DNA of 64,000 bases from Paenibacillus_E qinlingensis. Lineage in GTDB: Bacteria > Bacillota > Bacilli > Paenibacillales > NBRC-103111. Below the pieces are notes generated by a model that saw nothing but the letters and a program-made list of their open reading frames with translations, did no database searches and was not told the DNA's origin. Position 1 is the first letter of the stretch. Each line of letters begins with the position of its first letter. The stretch lies in NCBI RefSeq assembly GCF_028746185.1, contig NZ_JAQIVH010000010.1, forward strand, positions 124,001 to 188,000, in the 5' to 3' direction. The position numbers and the translations under genes are program-made. Below, in pieces: positions 1 through 8,320 of this stretch.

Positions 1-159
1 CTTCGTGATTTGTTCTACTTCCGTCAGAACTTGAATTTGAGCAGTCCGATGTGGACGTTAGGCATCATGGGTGCCGTAGCGATCGTGGTTATTTTCTTGT
101 CTTTGTTGAAAAAGCACGAGCAACCAGCAGCTCAGGTAGAGGCTTCACGTTCTATGTAA
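1..159 (+). CDS. C-terminal end of a membrane protein (partial)
   Basis: An open frame enters from the left edge and ends at TAA 157-159, giving 52 visible residues. It holds one clear membrane segment (WTLGIMGAVAIVVIFLSLL) followed by a basic-then-acidic cytoplasmic tail (KKHEQPAAQVEASRSM). This is the usual look of the last transmembrane helix and tail of a multi-pass transporter such as an MFS protein. The family cannot be fixed from this piece, and the start lies outside the window. Confidence 0.6.
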   Translation, partial: LRDLFYFRQNLNLSSPMWTLGIMGAVAIVVIFLSLLKKHEQPAAQVEASRSM

Positions 160-270
160 CACAGTCCGTCTGTTGTAGATACCACAGAAATGTGATTTGG
201 GCGAAGGAGGGTCACCCTCCCCGACCCTATTCCTTCTAGTAGGTCATTAATGGGGTTAACTAACCGGAGA

Positions 271-449
271 GGGAACGAGGGTACGCTATTTTCATGATTT
301 TTGATCTGTTTGGCTTCGAAGGGGAACGAGGGTGCGCTATTCTGCTATTTTGGAAGGAAATATAGGTAATAAAGGTAAAATAGTGCACTGACGTTCCCCT
401 TCACACGATAAGCACCCCGTTATGGACCCATTAGCGCACTGACGTTCCC
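271..449. repeat. Dyad-symmetric intergenic element A
   Basis: The gap from 160 to 541 has no credible gene. It carries the word GGGAACGAGGGTACGCTATT at 271-290 and GGGAACGAGGGTGCGCTATT at 322-341, then inverted copies AATAGTGCACTGACGTTCCC at 379-398 and ATTAGCGCACTGACGTTCCC at 430-449. Both direct and both inverted copies are 51 nt apart, and both nested pairs share the centre 360. The element sits between convergent genes and would fold into a long rod if transcribed. Confidence 0.8.
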
Positions 450-483
450 TTATCCAGTGGCCAATACCAGGTCCAATGACAAT

Positions 484-519
484 AAGCCTCCAACCTGACA
501 CTCAGGTTCGGAGGCTTTT
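484..519 (-). terminator. Intrinsic terminator
   Basis: The arms AAGCCTCCAACCTGA and TCAGGTTCGGAGGCTT form a near-perfect stem just beyond the 3' end of the kinase gene at 542. It likely ends the regulator-kinase operon and could also stop rightward transcripts, because TTTT follows on the plus strand. Confidence 0.75.
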
Positions 520-541
520 CGCCTTTCTCCTTTTATAAACA

Positions 542-1576
542 TCAACGCAAATCATTGTAATGCTGCATCTTCATGAAATGAATGGTGACCGTAGTCCCCT
601 CGCCAACCGCTCCGGTAATTGACAGATCATGACCCAGTTTCAGCGCCATTTGCTTGGCTAAGTAGAGTCCCATCCCAGTGGAGCGGCTGTGTGTTCGGCC
701 GTTTTTCCCTGTGAAGCCTTTATCGAACACGCGACCTAGATCAGCGGGATCAATCCCTATCCCTGTATCTGTAATAATTAACCGCTTCTCGGAGCCTGTT
801 TCCTCAGAACGGAAGGTGATGCTGCCGCCATTGTCGGTGTAGGTCAAGGCATTCGCCACGATCTGGTTCACGATGTAGCCCAGCCACTTGCTGTCACTGT
901 TCACGTTGTGGGTCAGCGACTCCATGTCGGGACGTATCCGTTTGGCGATAAACAGTTTGGCTACCTTCTTGACACTATCCTTCACAAGGGTGGTCAGCGA
1001 CAACTCCGAGATGAAATAATCTCTGGAAAAGGAGTCGATACGCGAGTAGTAGAGCGCTTGCTCGACATAACTATCGATTTTGCTCATCTCATCTTCGAGC
1101 TTGTCTACGAGGTATTCCGCGGTTTTGCCGGCACGGTTCTCCATGATGAGACGACTGGCTGCGATGGGCAGCTTCACTTCATGAATCCAAGAGAGGATGA
1201 ATTCCTGGTGACCACGGATCTCTGACTGTAGGAGATTCGTTTCATTCGCTTGATCTTTCGACAACTGAGTTAACAGCTGTAGATAGAGCTCTTGCCCGTT
1301 GGTTTGAGGGTCTGGCATCGCCGCTATGGCCCAATCTTGATGTTGGTTTTTGCCAAGAAACTCATTTAGTTCCTTGAAGAAGGACTTCCGATAGAAGTAG
1401 CCAAAGGTTATATATAGGGCTGCGAATAGAAAACAGCCTGCATTCGTGTAGGCGATATTATTGAGGGCGGCCTGCCCTTTTACACTGACAAGCATAATCA
1501 TTGAAATGAATAGCATCGTTACTGCGTACATCCCTAAGAAATATCGTTTATCCTTCAAATAAGAGAAAAAGCTCAT
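542..1576 (-). CDS. BceS-type intramembrane-sensing histidine kinase
   Basis: A 344-residue sensor kinase. Two membrane helices (about residues 12-32 and 41-62) are joined by a very short loop, so there is no extracellular sensor domain. That is the hallmark of intramembrane-sensing kinases that read the state of a partner ABC transporter. The phosphoacceptor is His132 in SWIHEVKLPIAA. The ATPase domain shows an N box (NQIVANALTY), DTGIGI, and GMGLYLAKQ. The start overlaps the regulator stop (1573-1576), so the two are translationally coupled. With the divergent BceAB-like transporter at 2434-5113 this forms a peptide-antibiotic sensing and detoxification module. The actual inducer (bacitracin or another cell-wall peptide) cannot be read from sequence. 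Confidence 0.9.
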   Translation of the reverse strand: MSFFSYLKDKRYFLGMYAVTMLFISMIMLVSVKGQAALNNIAYTNAGCFLFAALYITFGYFYRKSFFKELNEFLGKNQHQDWAIAAMPDPQTNGQELYLQLLTQLSKDQANETNLLQSEIRGHQEFILSWIHEVKLPIAASRLIMENRAGKTAEYLVDKLEDEMSKIDSYVEQALYYSRIDSFSRDYFISELSLTTLVKDSVKKVAKLFIAKRIRPDMESLTHNVNSDSKWLGYIVNQIVANALTYTDNGGSITFRSEETGSEKRLIITDTGIGIDPADLGRVFDKGFTGKNGRTHSRSTGMGLYLAKQMALKLGHDLSITGAVGEGTTVTIHFMKMQHYNDLR

Positions 1577-2250
1577 GGGATCATGTACCCTTGCCCTTTC
1601 TTGGTTGTGATGAAATCATCGCGTCCAAGTTCTGCAAGCTTTTTGCGCAGGCGGGTAATATTAACGGTTAATGTATTGTCGTCTACGAAGCTTTCATCCT
1701 CCCAAAGTCCGCGCATCATCTGCTCTCTGCTGACAATAGCGCCTTGATGTTGCATGAGGATAGTGAGAATTTTGAATTCATTCCGGGTAAGCTCTGTTTT
1801 CTGATCCCCACAAGCAATATCACCATCCTTCAAATTCAGGACAACCCCATTATGGGCCATTACATTAGCCGATGTTTCCATATAGGAATAGGTTCTGCGC
1901 AGCAGGGCATTAATTTTTGCAACGAGGACATCCGTATAGAAAGGTTTCTGAATAAAATCATCGCCACCCATATTCATCGACATGACCATATCCATGGGTG
2001 TATTGCGAGATGAGAGGAAGAGAATCGGAACATTCGAAACTTCTCTGATTTGGCGGCACCAATAGAATCCGTCGAACGCTGGTAAATTAATATCCATCAG
2101 CACGAGATGGGGATTTTCGTTCACATAAACGGTGAGTACGGCGTCGAATTGCTCGATAATAATCGTTTCAAACCCCCAGCGGCCCAGCGCTTCAGCCACC
2201 GTATCCCGTATTGTTTTATCATCTTCCACGATCATAATTTTCACAGACAA
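1573..2250 (-). CDS. BceR-type OmpR-family response regulator
   Basis: A 225-residue response regulator. The receiver domain has the acidic pair in VEDD, the phospho-aspartate in LVLMDINLP and the conserved lysine in QKPF. A winged-helix DNA-binding domain follows (LTRNEFKILTILMQHQG, then DDNTLTVNITRLRKKL). The frame stays open upstream to 2412, but I chose a TTG start at 2250 because AAGGAGG lies at 2257-2263, 6 nt away, and the protein then begins LSVKIMIVEDD as is normal for the family. It should activate the divergent ABC genes. Two direct repeats in the shared intergenic region are candidate binding sites. Confidence 0.88.
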   Translation of the reverse strand: MSVKIMIVEDDKTIRDTVAEALGRWGFETIIIEQFDAVLTVYVNENPHLVLMDINLPAFDGFYWCRQIREVSNVPILFLSSRNTPMDMVMSMNMGGDDFIQKPFYTDVLVAKINALLRRTYSYMETSANVMAHNGVVLNLKDGDIACGDQKTELTRNEFKILTILMQHQGAIVSREQMMRGLWEDESFVDDNTLTVNITRLRKKLAELGRDDFITTKKGQGYMIP

Positions 2251-2323
2251 TCGATGCCTCCTTAAGGGACGGATGAGCCGATTATACCACTTCACCAGCA
2301 TTAGCAGCATAATCATGACAAAA

Positions 2324-2351
2324 TTGTAAGGTAACGCGGAGGAGTTGTAAG
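2324..2351. promoter_or_regulatory. Candidate response-regulator direct repeats
   Basis: TTGTAAGGTAAC begins at 2324 and TTGTAAGTTAC at 2345, so the repeats are exactly 21 nt (two helical turns) apart. OmpR-family regulators commonly bind such tandem sites. The pair lies just upstream of a weak -35-like TTGCAT (2364) in front of the ABC ATPase gene, as expected for an activator-dependent promoter. Confidence 0.5.
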
Positions 2352-2433
2352 TTACTTCGATGGTTGCATGGTCCCGGAGATAGTAGGATAGAGGTATCAG
2401 GAAGCAAACCATGTTATTGGAGGAATAACCGAT

Positions 2434-3201
2434 ATGAAAACGATCGTTGAAGCTAAGCAGTTGAAGAAAGTATACGGCACCAAAGGCAATGTATTTACGG
2501 CGCTGAAAGATATCGATTTAACCATTACCCAAGGTGAGTTTGTAGGTATTATGGGACCGTCTGGATCAGGCAAAACGACGCTGTTGAACCTGTTAGCCAC
2601 CATCGACCAGCCAACCTCGGGGGAAATCGTTGTCGACGGGATTAGTCTCATGAAGATGAAGGAGGCAGAGCTAGCGAACTTTCGCCGTGACAAGCTGGGC
2701 TTTATTTTTCAAGACTACAACTTGCTCGATACGTTGACTGTGAAAGAGAACATCATTCTCCCGCTTGCCCTAGCAAGAATGAAGGTGGCTGAATTGGAGC
2801 GCCGCGTAGAGGTAATCAGCAAGAAGTTCGGCATCGATCCTTTGCTAGATAAGTACCCGTACCAAATTTCTGGTGGGCAAAAGCAGCGAACAGCCGCATG
2901 CCGCGCCATCGTGTCGAACCCCAGTCTCGTACTGGCAGATGAGCCGACAGGAGCTTTGGATTCCAAGTCTGCGACAGAGCTTCTGGAAAGCTTGCAGAGC
3001 TTGAACGTGCAGGATAAATCGACTATTCTCATCGTAACACATGATGCATTTGCAGCTAGTTATTGTACACGCGTTGTCTTTATTAAAGATGGTCAATTAT
3101 TTACGGAGTTAAATAAGGGGACGTCTTCGCGCAAGGAGTTTTTCAACAAAGTCATGGATGTGCTCTCGGTGCTAGGGGGTGGGGCAAGTGACCTTATTTA
3201 G
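2434..3201 (+). CDS. BceA-type ABC transporter ATPase
   Basis: A 255-residue ATPase of the MacB/BceA type. Walker A is GPSGSGKTT (residues 41-49), the signature is ISGGQKQR and Walker B with the catalytic Glu is SLVLADEPTG. The H-loop histidine lies in IVTHD. The start has GGAGG about 9 nt upstream. The gene overlaps its permease by 14 nt, so the pair is coupled. In this family the transporter both confers resistance to cell-wall-targeting peptides and acts as flux sensor for the kinase. Confidence 0.92.
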   Translation: MKTIVEAKQLKKVYGTKGNVFTALKDIDLTITQGEFVGIMGPSGSGKTTLLNLLATIDQPTSGEIVVDGISLMKMKEAELANFRRDKLGFIFQDYNLLDTLTVKENIILPLALARMKVAELERRVEVISKKFGIDPLLDKYPYQISGGQKQRTAACRAIVSNPSLVLADEPTGALDSKSATELLESLQSLNVQDKSTILIVTHDAFAASYCTRVVFIKDGQLFTELNKGTSSRKEFFNKVMDVLSVLGGGASDLI

Positions 3202-5113
3202 TCTGGCTAGAAGAAATGTCATCGGTAATCTGAAAAACTATTTGATCTATTTCATCTCGATGATTTTCAGTGTCGTGATTTACTATACGTTCGTATCTTT
3301 ACGTTACAGTGAGGAGATCGCGGCGAATATGCAGAAATGGGAGGGCATGAAGTCTGTTTTCACACAAGCTTCGATTGTGCTCATCTTGTTCGTCGCGGTG
3401 TTTATCTGGTATTCGAACTCGTTTTTCACCAAAAAACGAAAGAAAGAAGTAGGCTTGTACGCCTTGCTCGGCGTGAGGAAGCGTAAGATTGGCACCATGT
3501 TATTTTATGAAAATATGATGATGGGCATTGGAGCCGTTGCGGTGGGGATTGTGCTGGGGACTTTACTATCCAAGCTGTTTGCGATGATGTTCCTCAAATT
3601 GCTGGATTCAGCGGTTGAAGTCAGTTTCAGTATTTCCTCTGAGGCGATTGTGAACACGTTGATCGTATTCGCTGTCATTATCGTGATCACATCGATCCAT
3701 AGCTATCGTTTGATCTATCGTTTTCAGCTCGTGGAATTGTTCAAGGCAGAGCAAGAAGGGGAACAGGTTCCGAAGCCTTCGGCTTTCTCAGCGGTTTTGG
3801 CTGTTGCGTTATTAATTATTGGATATTGGACCGTGTTCCAGCCTATGACGACTTCTGCCCAAATGGGACGGAACTTTCTTATTATCTTCGGCACTTTGAT
3901 CGGCGGTACGTATCTGCTATTCCGGTATGCGCTCATTTATATCTTGAAAATCGCCCAAAAGACAAAGTCTCGCTACTACAAAGGTATGAACATGATCTCC
4001 ACAGCGCAATTGATTTACCGCATTCGTGGGAATACGCGGATGTTCACGATGATTGCCCTGCTCAGTGCCTTAACGCTTTGTGCCGTTACGGTAGGCTCAA
4101 GCGCCTATTTTACGATCACCAAGGATGCAGAAGAGGAAGCTCCTTTCAGCTATATGCACATTTCACAAGGAGCAAGCTTCGATGGGCAAGTTAGTGCTAT
4201 GTTGGAGCAGGATAAAGAACATCCAATCGAAGCTAAGCTGGATGTTCCGATTATCCGAGTTACAGCGGACGTGACGAATTTCTACTATCATCCATCGAGT
4301 TATGATGCGAAAGCCGTTCCGATTAAGCTCCTTTCGGCTTCGATGTACAATAAGACTTCCGATGTGTTGAATCGACAAGGATCGATTGAACTGCAAGACA
4401 ACGATGTCGCCATCATTCAGCCGAGATATGCCACTTTTACCGATAACGAGGTGGTTGGGAATACGATTTCGTTTAACTCTCAGACAGGGAGTCAGACCTT
4501 GACGGTGAAACAGCGTATCGTAGGCAGAGTGCTTCCTTGGAGTTTCCCGGATCTCGTCTTCATCGTGAGTGACACCCTGTATGCCAAGCTGCTTCCAGGA
4601 TCAGAAGAAGTGACGTACAAAGGGTATGTCGTCAAGAATCAAGGCTCAACGAAGTTGACCTCTAACTCCATGATGAAGCTGAAAACAGATCAGAACGGGC
4701 TGTCCTCTTTCTATTATCAATATCGCCAAAACTTAGAGTCCGCTGGCATGGACATATTCACGCTGGGCTTCCTAGGACTTGTCTTCCTAGCCGCGACCGG
4801 ATGTATGATTTATTTCAAACAGCTAACGGACGCCAACGAAGATAAAGAGCGCTATGCGATGCTGCGCAAAATCGGTGTAAGCCGCAAAGAAATTAGGACG
4901 ACGATTGCCAAACAGACCCTGTTCGTGTTCATGCTGCCGCTCATACTAGGCGTCCTGCACAGCATCATGGTTCTCAAAGCGCTGACGACGATCCAGCTGA
5001 TTAGCGGAGAAATCCTAATCCCGGTTATCACGACGACGATTCTTTATGCAGCTATTTATTTCTGCTATTTCGTGCTATGTCTCGGAGCCTCGAACCGTAT
5101 CGTCAGCAGGTAA
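3188..5113 (+). CDS. BceB-type ABC transporter permease
   Basis: About 641 residues. The N-terminus MTLFSLARRNVIGNLKNYLIYF is typical of BceB permeases. The layout fits the family: a first FtsX-like helix group to about residue 300, a large extracellular domain (about 310-530, no membrane segments) that binds the peptide, then three C-terminal helices. I prefer the GTG at 3188 over an earlier GTG at 3179 because the family begins MTLFSLARRN and GGGGGTGGGG lies just upstream. The last 39 nt overlap the 3' end of the convergent kinase gene. Confidence 0.88.
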   Translation: MTLFSLARRNVIGNLKNYLIYFISMIFSVVIYYTFVSLRYSEEIAANMQKWEGMKSVFTQASIVLILFVAVFIWYSNSFFTKKRKKEVGLYALLGVRKRKIGTMLFYENMMMGIGAVAVGIVLGTLLSKLFAMMFLKLLDSAVEVSFSISSEAIVNTLIVFAVIIVITSIHSYRLIYRFQLVELFKAEQEGEQVPKPSAFSAVLAVALLIIGYWTVFQPMTTSAQMGRNFLIIFGTLIGGTYLLFRYALIYILKIAQKTKSRYYKGMNMISTAQLIYRIRGNTRMFTMIALLSALTLCAVTVGSSAYFTITKDAEEEAPFSYMHISQGASFDGQVSAMLEQDKEHPIEAKLDVPIIRVTADVTNFYYHPSSYDAKAVPIKLLSASMYNKTSDVLNRQGSIELQDNDVAIIQPRYATFTDNEVVGNTISFNSQTGSQTLTVKQRIVGRVLPWSFPDLVFIVSDTLYAKLLPGSEEVTYKGYVVKNQGSTKLTSNSMMKLKTDQNGLSSFYYQYRQNLESAGMDIFTLGFLGLVFLAATGCMIYFKQLTDANEDKERYAMLRKIGVSRKEIRTTIAKQTLFVFMLPLILGVLHSIMVLKALTTIQLISGEILIPVITTTILYAAIYFCYFVLCLGASNRIVSR

Positions 5114-6652
5114 AATGGTAAACGTGACGCCATCGCTTTCATTCTTGGCCCCAACGTTCATTGCATGATGATCCATAATTTGTTTCACGATGGCTAAGCC
5201 AAGTCCGAACTGTCCTTTGCCACCGGTGCGGAAAGGCTCAAAGAGATTATCCGCGATTGTCTCATCGAGCAGCGGACCGTCGTTACTCATCTGAATTTCA
5301 AAATGAGGAGCAGCACTCATCCGAATCCGAATACAAGTCTCGGCATAACGAAGCTGATTATCGAGCATGTTTTCCAAAGCGATCTTCCACTGTTCCTGAT
5401 CTCCAAGGAGCGTATGAGGAGCTAAGCTCAGCTCCCAGGTAATCTCAGGACGCTTATAGCGGAGCCGTTCAACAACATCTTCGATGACCGCTTTGATGTC
5501 AAAAGTATGGAAAGGCTTCTCTTTGGCCGTAAAATAATTCAATTTGTTTAGTAATAACAGATCGCGGATGCGCTTCTCTAGGCGTTCGCCTTCTTGCATA
5601 ATGACACCTAAACTGGCACTTAGCGTGCCCTTTGGAAAAACACCGTCTTGAATGGATTGCGCATAACTGCGTATCACCATGACCGGTGTTTTTAGTTCGT
5701 GCGACGTATGCTGCAGGAAGAATTGCTGCGCACGATCTTGTTTCACAAGCCGCTGCCGCATCCCTTCAATGGCTTTGCCCAGGCGGCCTATCTCATCTTT
5801 GCGGCGGCCCGTGTCGATGGGCTCATGCCAATCGCGTTCAGCCATACGTCCCACATGCTGTTCCATCTGAACGAGTGGACGCGTGAAATAGCGCGCAAGC
5901 AATAAACATGGCATCCAGCTGACGACAATGAGGCCAACCATCAGCAGCATGAGTCTGCCGAACATCGACATGATAAGATCGTTGCGGTAGTTGCCCCAAG
6001 CATAGGAGACGATAAAGTTGGGTGCTCCTTGGACGAACTCTTTGCGGATGACATAAAAGATACTGTTATTATCGATACTGCGTGTATACTTGGCGACGGG
6101 CTGCATTTGGGATAGCGCATCTTTCTCCATGGCTGCGATGAACGGCTCGGCGGAATGGAGTGTTTTCGTAGTAGCAGCTGTAGCTGCTACGGCCTCCGCT
6201 GCTTGTGTACCACTAATCGTAAAATGCCGAATTGAAGGGCCGGTCAGTGTGCTTTCAAGAGGAGCCGTCATCTGAGCAGAAAGCGATGAGGTTTTGGTCA
6301 AAGTGGGAACAGAAACAACCGATTCAGTTCCTAGTTGTACGATACTACTGCCATCACCGTTAGGAACAACGAGGACACTACTGCCATGGGATTGCGCAGC
6401 TTTAATAGTCGTCGTCATGTCTAAAGGCTGCACAGATAGTGGTATAGCAAAAGTGGGAGTCGCAGGCTGTATGGCTTCTACTTGTAGACCACTTTGGGTA
6501 TCCATCAAAATATTGTAAAGCTGCTCGGTGAAAAATCCTTTCAGCGTCCAAGGCAATAACACCGCGAGCAGTGTGAAAATGAGTAGGGTTAATGCGGCGA
6601 AGGCCCCCCATAATTTCAGGGCGAGCGGCCACTGGCCTAGTCGAATACTCAT
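5075..6652 (-). CDS. Sensor histidine kinase with extracellular domain
   Basis: A 525-residue kinase. Transmembrane helix 1 spans about 13-36, an extracellular region about 40-225 is rich in Thr, Ser and Ala and matches no family I recognise, and helix 2 spans about 230-254. A HAMP linker (about 255-305), the HisKA motif LQHTSHELKTP with His318 and a HATPase domain ending FGLGLAIVKQIMDHH follow. It overlaps its regulator by 4 nt (ATGA at 6649-6652). The small secreted protein at 7437-8102 lies upstream on the same strand and may act with it. The final 39 nt overlap the convergent permease. Confidence 0.88.
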   Translation of the reverse strand: MSIRLGQWPLALKLWGAFAALTLLIFTLLAVLLPWTLKGFFTEQLYNILMDTQSGLQVEAIQPATPTFAIPLSVQPLDMTTTIKAAQSHGSSVLVVPNGDGSSIVQLGTESVVSVPTLTKTSSLSAQMTAPLESTLTGPSIRHFTISGTQAAEAVAATAATTKTLHSAEPFIAAMEKDALSQMQPVAKYTRSIDNNSIFYVIRKEFVQGAPNFIVSYAWGNYRNDLIMSMFGRLMLLMVGLIVVSWMPCLLLARYFTRPLVQMEQHVGRMAERDWHEPIDTGRRKDEIGRLGKAIEGMRQRLVKQDRAQQFFLQHTSHELKTPVMVIRSYAQSIQDGVFPKGTLSASLGVIMQEGERLEKRIRDLLLLNKLNYFTAKEKPFHTFDIKAVIEDVVERLRYKRPEITWELSLAPHTLLGDQEQWKIALENMLDNQLRYAETCIRIRMSAAPHFEIQMSNDGPLLDETIADNLFEPFRTGGKGQFGLGLAIVKQIMDHHAMNVGAKNESDGVTFTILPADDTVRGSET

Positions 6653-7347
6653 GCTTTAGCCATCCTATACCCGTATCCGTATACGGTTTCTAAACGCATG
6701 TCTGGCAGCTTGCGGCGCAATCTGCGTACTAAATCATCAACGACACGATCGGTGCCGAAGTAGTCAATGCCCCAAACCGCGCGCAGCACCTGCTCGCGTT
6801 CAAGTACGTGTCCCTGATGCTGCACGAAGTAGAGCAGCAACTCGTATTCCTTCGATGTCAAATCGAGCGTGGTGCCTTCACTATTGCTTAAGGTGCGAGC
6901 GAGCTCGTCAATCGTGTAGGAAGCCAGCGTAGTAAGCTGTGCGCGGCGCTCCATGGAGGCTGTCAGCACGCTGTTCACTTGCCGCGCATATACGCGCTCT
7001 AGCAGCTTGCGACAGCGAATGACTAGCTCACGTGGCAGAAACGGCTTGGCCAAATAGTCGTCGCTCCCAAGCTCAAGACCAATAATGCGATCGATATCGG
7101 CATCGCGGGCCGAGATGAAGATCACTGGCTGTGAGGGTTGATCGGCTTTAATCTCTCGGATGAGTTGGAAGCCATCGATCCCTGGCAGCATGATATCGAG
7201 GACCCACAAGTCCGGCCGCTCCGAGATCACATCTCTGGCTGAAGTTCCATCGGGGAACGAACGCACCTGCCACCCCTCTTTCTCCAAATATGCTGCTAAT
7301 ACGCCTCGTAAATGTTCTTCGTCTTCTACTAAAAAGATGCTATACAT
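6649..7347 (-). CDS. OmpR-family response regulator
   Basis: 232 residues. The receiver domain has the VEDEEH acidic cluster, the phosphorylation Asp in LWVLDIMLPGIDG and Lys in AKPFLP. The winged-helix output domain contains LTSKEYELLLYFVQHQGHVLEREQ and ends in the typical VYGYGYRMA. It is paired with the kinase by a 4-nt overlap. A hairpin at 7389-7424 separates it from the secreted-protein gene, so it may be expressed both by read-through and from its own start. Confidence 0.9.
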   Translation of the reverse strand: MYSIFLVEDEEHLRGVLAAYLEKEGWQVRSFPDGTSARDVISERPDLWVLDIMLPGIDGFQLIREIKADQPSQPVIFISARDADIDRIIGLELGSDDYLAKPFLPRELVIRCRKLLERVYARQVNSVLTASMERRAQLTTLASYTIDELARTLSNSEGTTLDLTSKEYELLLYFVQHQGHVLEREQVLRAVWGIDYFGTDRVVDDLVRRLRRKLPDMRLETVYGYGYRMAKA

Positions 7348-7388
7348 CGTGTATCACGCCTTCCTTGCCTTCTATAACATGAGGAAAA

Positions 7389-7424
7389 GTGGAACCGAAT
7401 CGCAGGATATGCGATCGAATCCAC
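7389..7424 (-). terminator. Terminator or attenuator between secreted protein and regulator
   Basis: Read on the minus strand, GTGGATTCGATCGCA pairs with TGCGATTCGGTTCCAC with one bulge and is followed by TTTTCC. It would reduce, but probably not abolish, read-through from 7437-8102 into the regulator and kinase genes. Confidence 0.55.
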
Positions 7425-7436
7425 CTTACTTACCGT

Positions 7437-8102
7437 TTATTTTTTCTCAGCTTCCTTTGCTTGCTGCTCTTTGATTTTTTTAGACATTTCACGCACGTCT
7501 TCTGTTCCCTTTACAAAATCCTTCAATAAATCTGGCAAGATCGCACGGATCGCTTCTGCATCTTCCGCTTCTACCGCTTTTGTTAGTTTTTGTTGAAGTA
7601 TCATGCTTTCAGACTCTACAGGCTTTGCTATCATGCTTTCAGACTCTACAGGCTTTGGTATCATTATATCACTCGTAACTCCATCCTCAACTGGAAGAAG
7701 ACGGGTGATCTGCTCTGGAGCTGTTCCATCGGACTTCGTTAGGCCTTTACTTGAAATGGTTATTGTCTCAATGAAAGTAGGTTGTGGCAGATCCGCTTCT
7801 GCTTGCTTCCGATCATCGAGTGCTTTCTTCCAATCAGCTAGAGTATCCGGTGCGTACGTAGTCGCAAGCATTTTCAAATAGTTGCGCTCATGAGCAGGTT
7901 GGTTAAGCAAGCCTACACTCGAAGAGCGGAAGTGAAGGGCTGGCACTGCTCCAACAGCCTTTACCATTTGTACGGTTTTGGAAGTGGGTTGTGTCTCACT
8001 TGTTGTATCTGCCGCAGATGCACTTACTGCACCGAAGGCGATGGTTGTCATAATAGCTAGCAGGCTCGTTTGAACGGCGCGTTTTTTCCATGTTGTTTTC
8101 AT
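7437..8102 (-). CDS. Small secreted protein of unknown function
   Basis: 221 residues with a clear signal peptide (KKR, a hydrophobic stretch LLAIMTTIAFGAV, cleavage near SASA-AD). There are no domains I recognise. The mature part is charged and probably helical and ends in a Lys/Glu-rich stretch (KEQQAKEAEKK). A 10-residue repeat (MIPKPVESES, then MIAKPVESES) comes from a near-exact 30-nt DNA duplication at about 7601-7650. GAGGAG lies 11 nt before the ATG. Its position upstream of a two-component pair on the same strand suggests it is a ligand, accessory protein or target of that kinase, but this is inference only. Confidence 0.75.
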   Translation of the reverse strand: MKTTWKKRAVQTSLLAIMTTIAFGAVSASAADTTSETQPTSKTVQMVKAVGAVPALHFRSSSVGLLNQPAHERNYLKMLATTYAPDTLADWKKALDDRKQAEADLPQPTFIETITISSKGLTKSDGTAPEQITRLLPVEDGVTSDIMIPKPVESESMIAKPVESESMILQQKLTKAVEAEDAEAIRAILPDLLKDFVKGTEDVREMSKKIKEQQAKEAEKK

Positions 8103-8228
8103 AGTGTGAAAACTCCTCTCGATTTATGTAGCATGCAGGGATGATTGATTTCCCTTACACCCTTACTGTACCGAAAGATTATGGACATCCTATCGTAAGA
8201 TTGTGGGAAATTATGTGTTTACACGAAA

Positions 8229-8263
8229 ACACCACCCCAGGGACCAAGCCGCTGTGGTGGTGT
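8229..8263 (-). terminator. Intrinsic terminator
   Basis: The arms ACACCACC and GGTGGTGT pair. On the minus strand the stem is followed by TTTTCGTGT. It ends the SDR gene transcript. Confidence 0.7.
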
Positions 8264-8320
8264 GTATTAGAACTGATGCCTATGATATGAACCCATTTGA
8301 AACCCACAAATGTTTGTTTC

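Noticed and set aside
51..239. Small plus-strand gene at the left edge
   Set aside because: It is a shifted-frame shadow of the partial membrane-protein gene, and its product shows no recognisable features.
2251..2412. N-terminal extension of the BceR-type regulator
   Set aside because: The extension is not receiver-like and lies over the divergent promoter region. A ribosome site points to the TTG at 2250.
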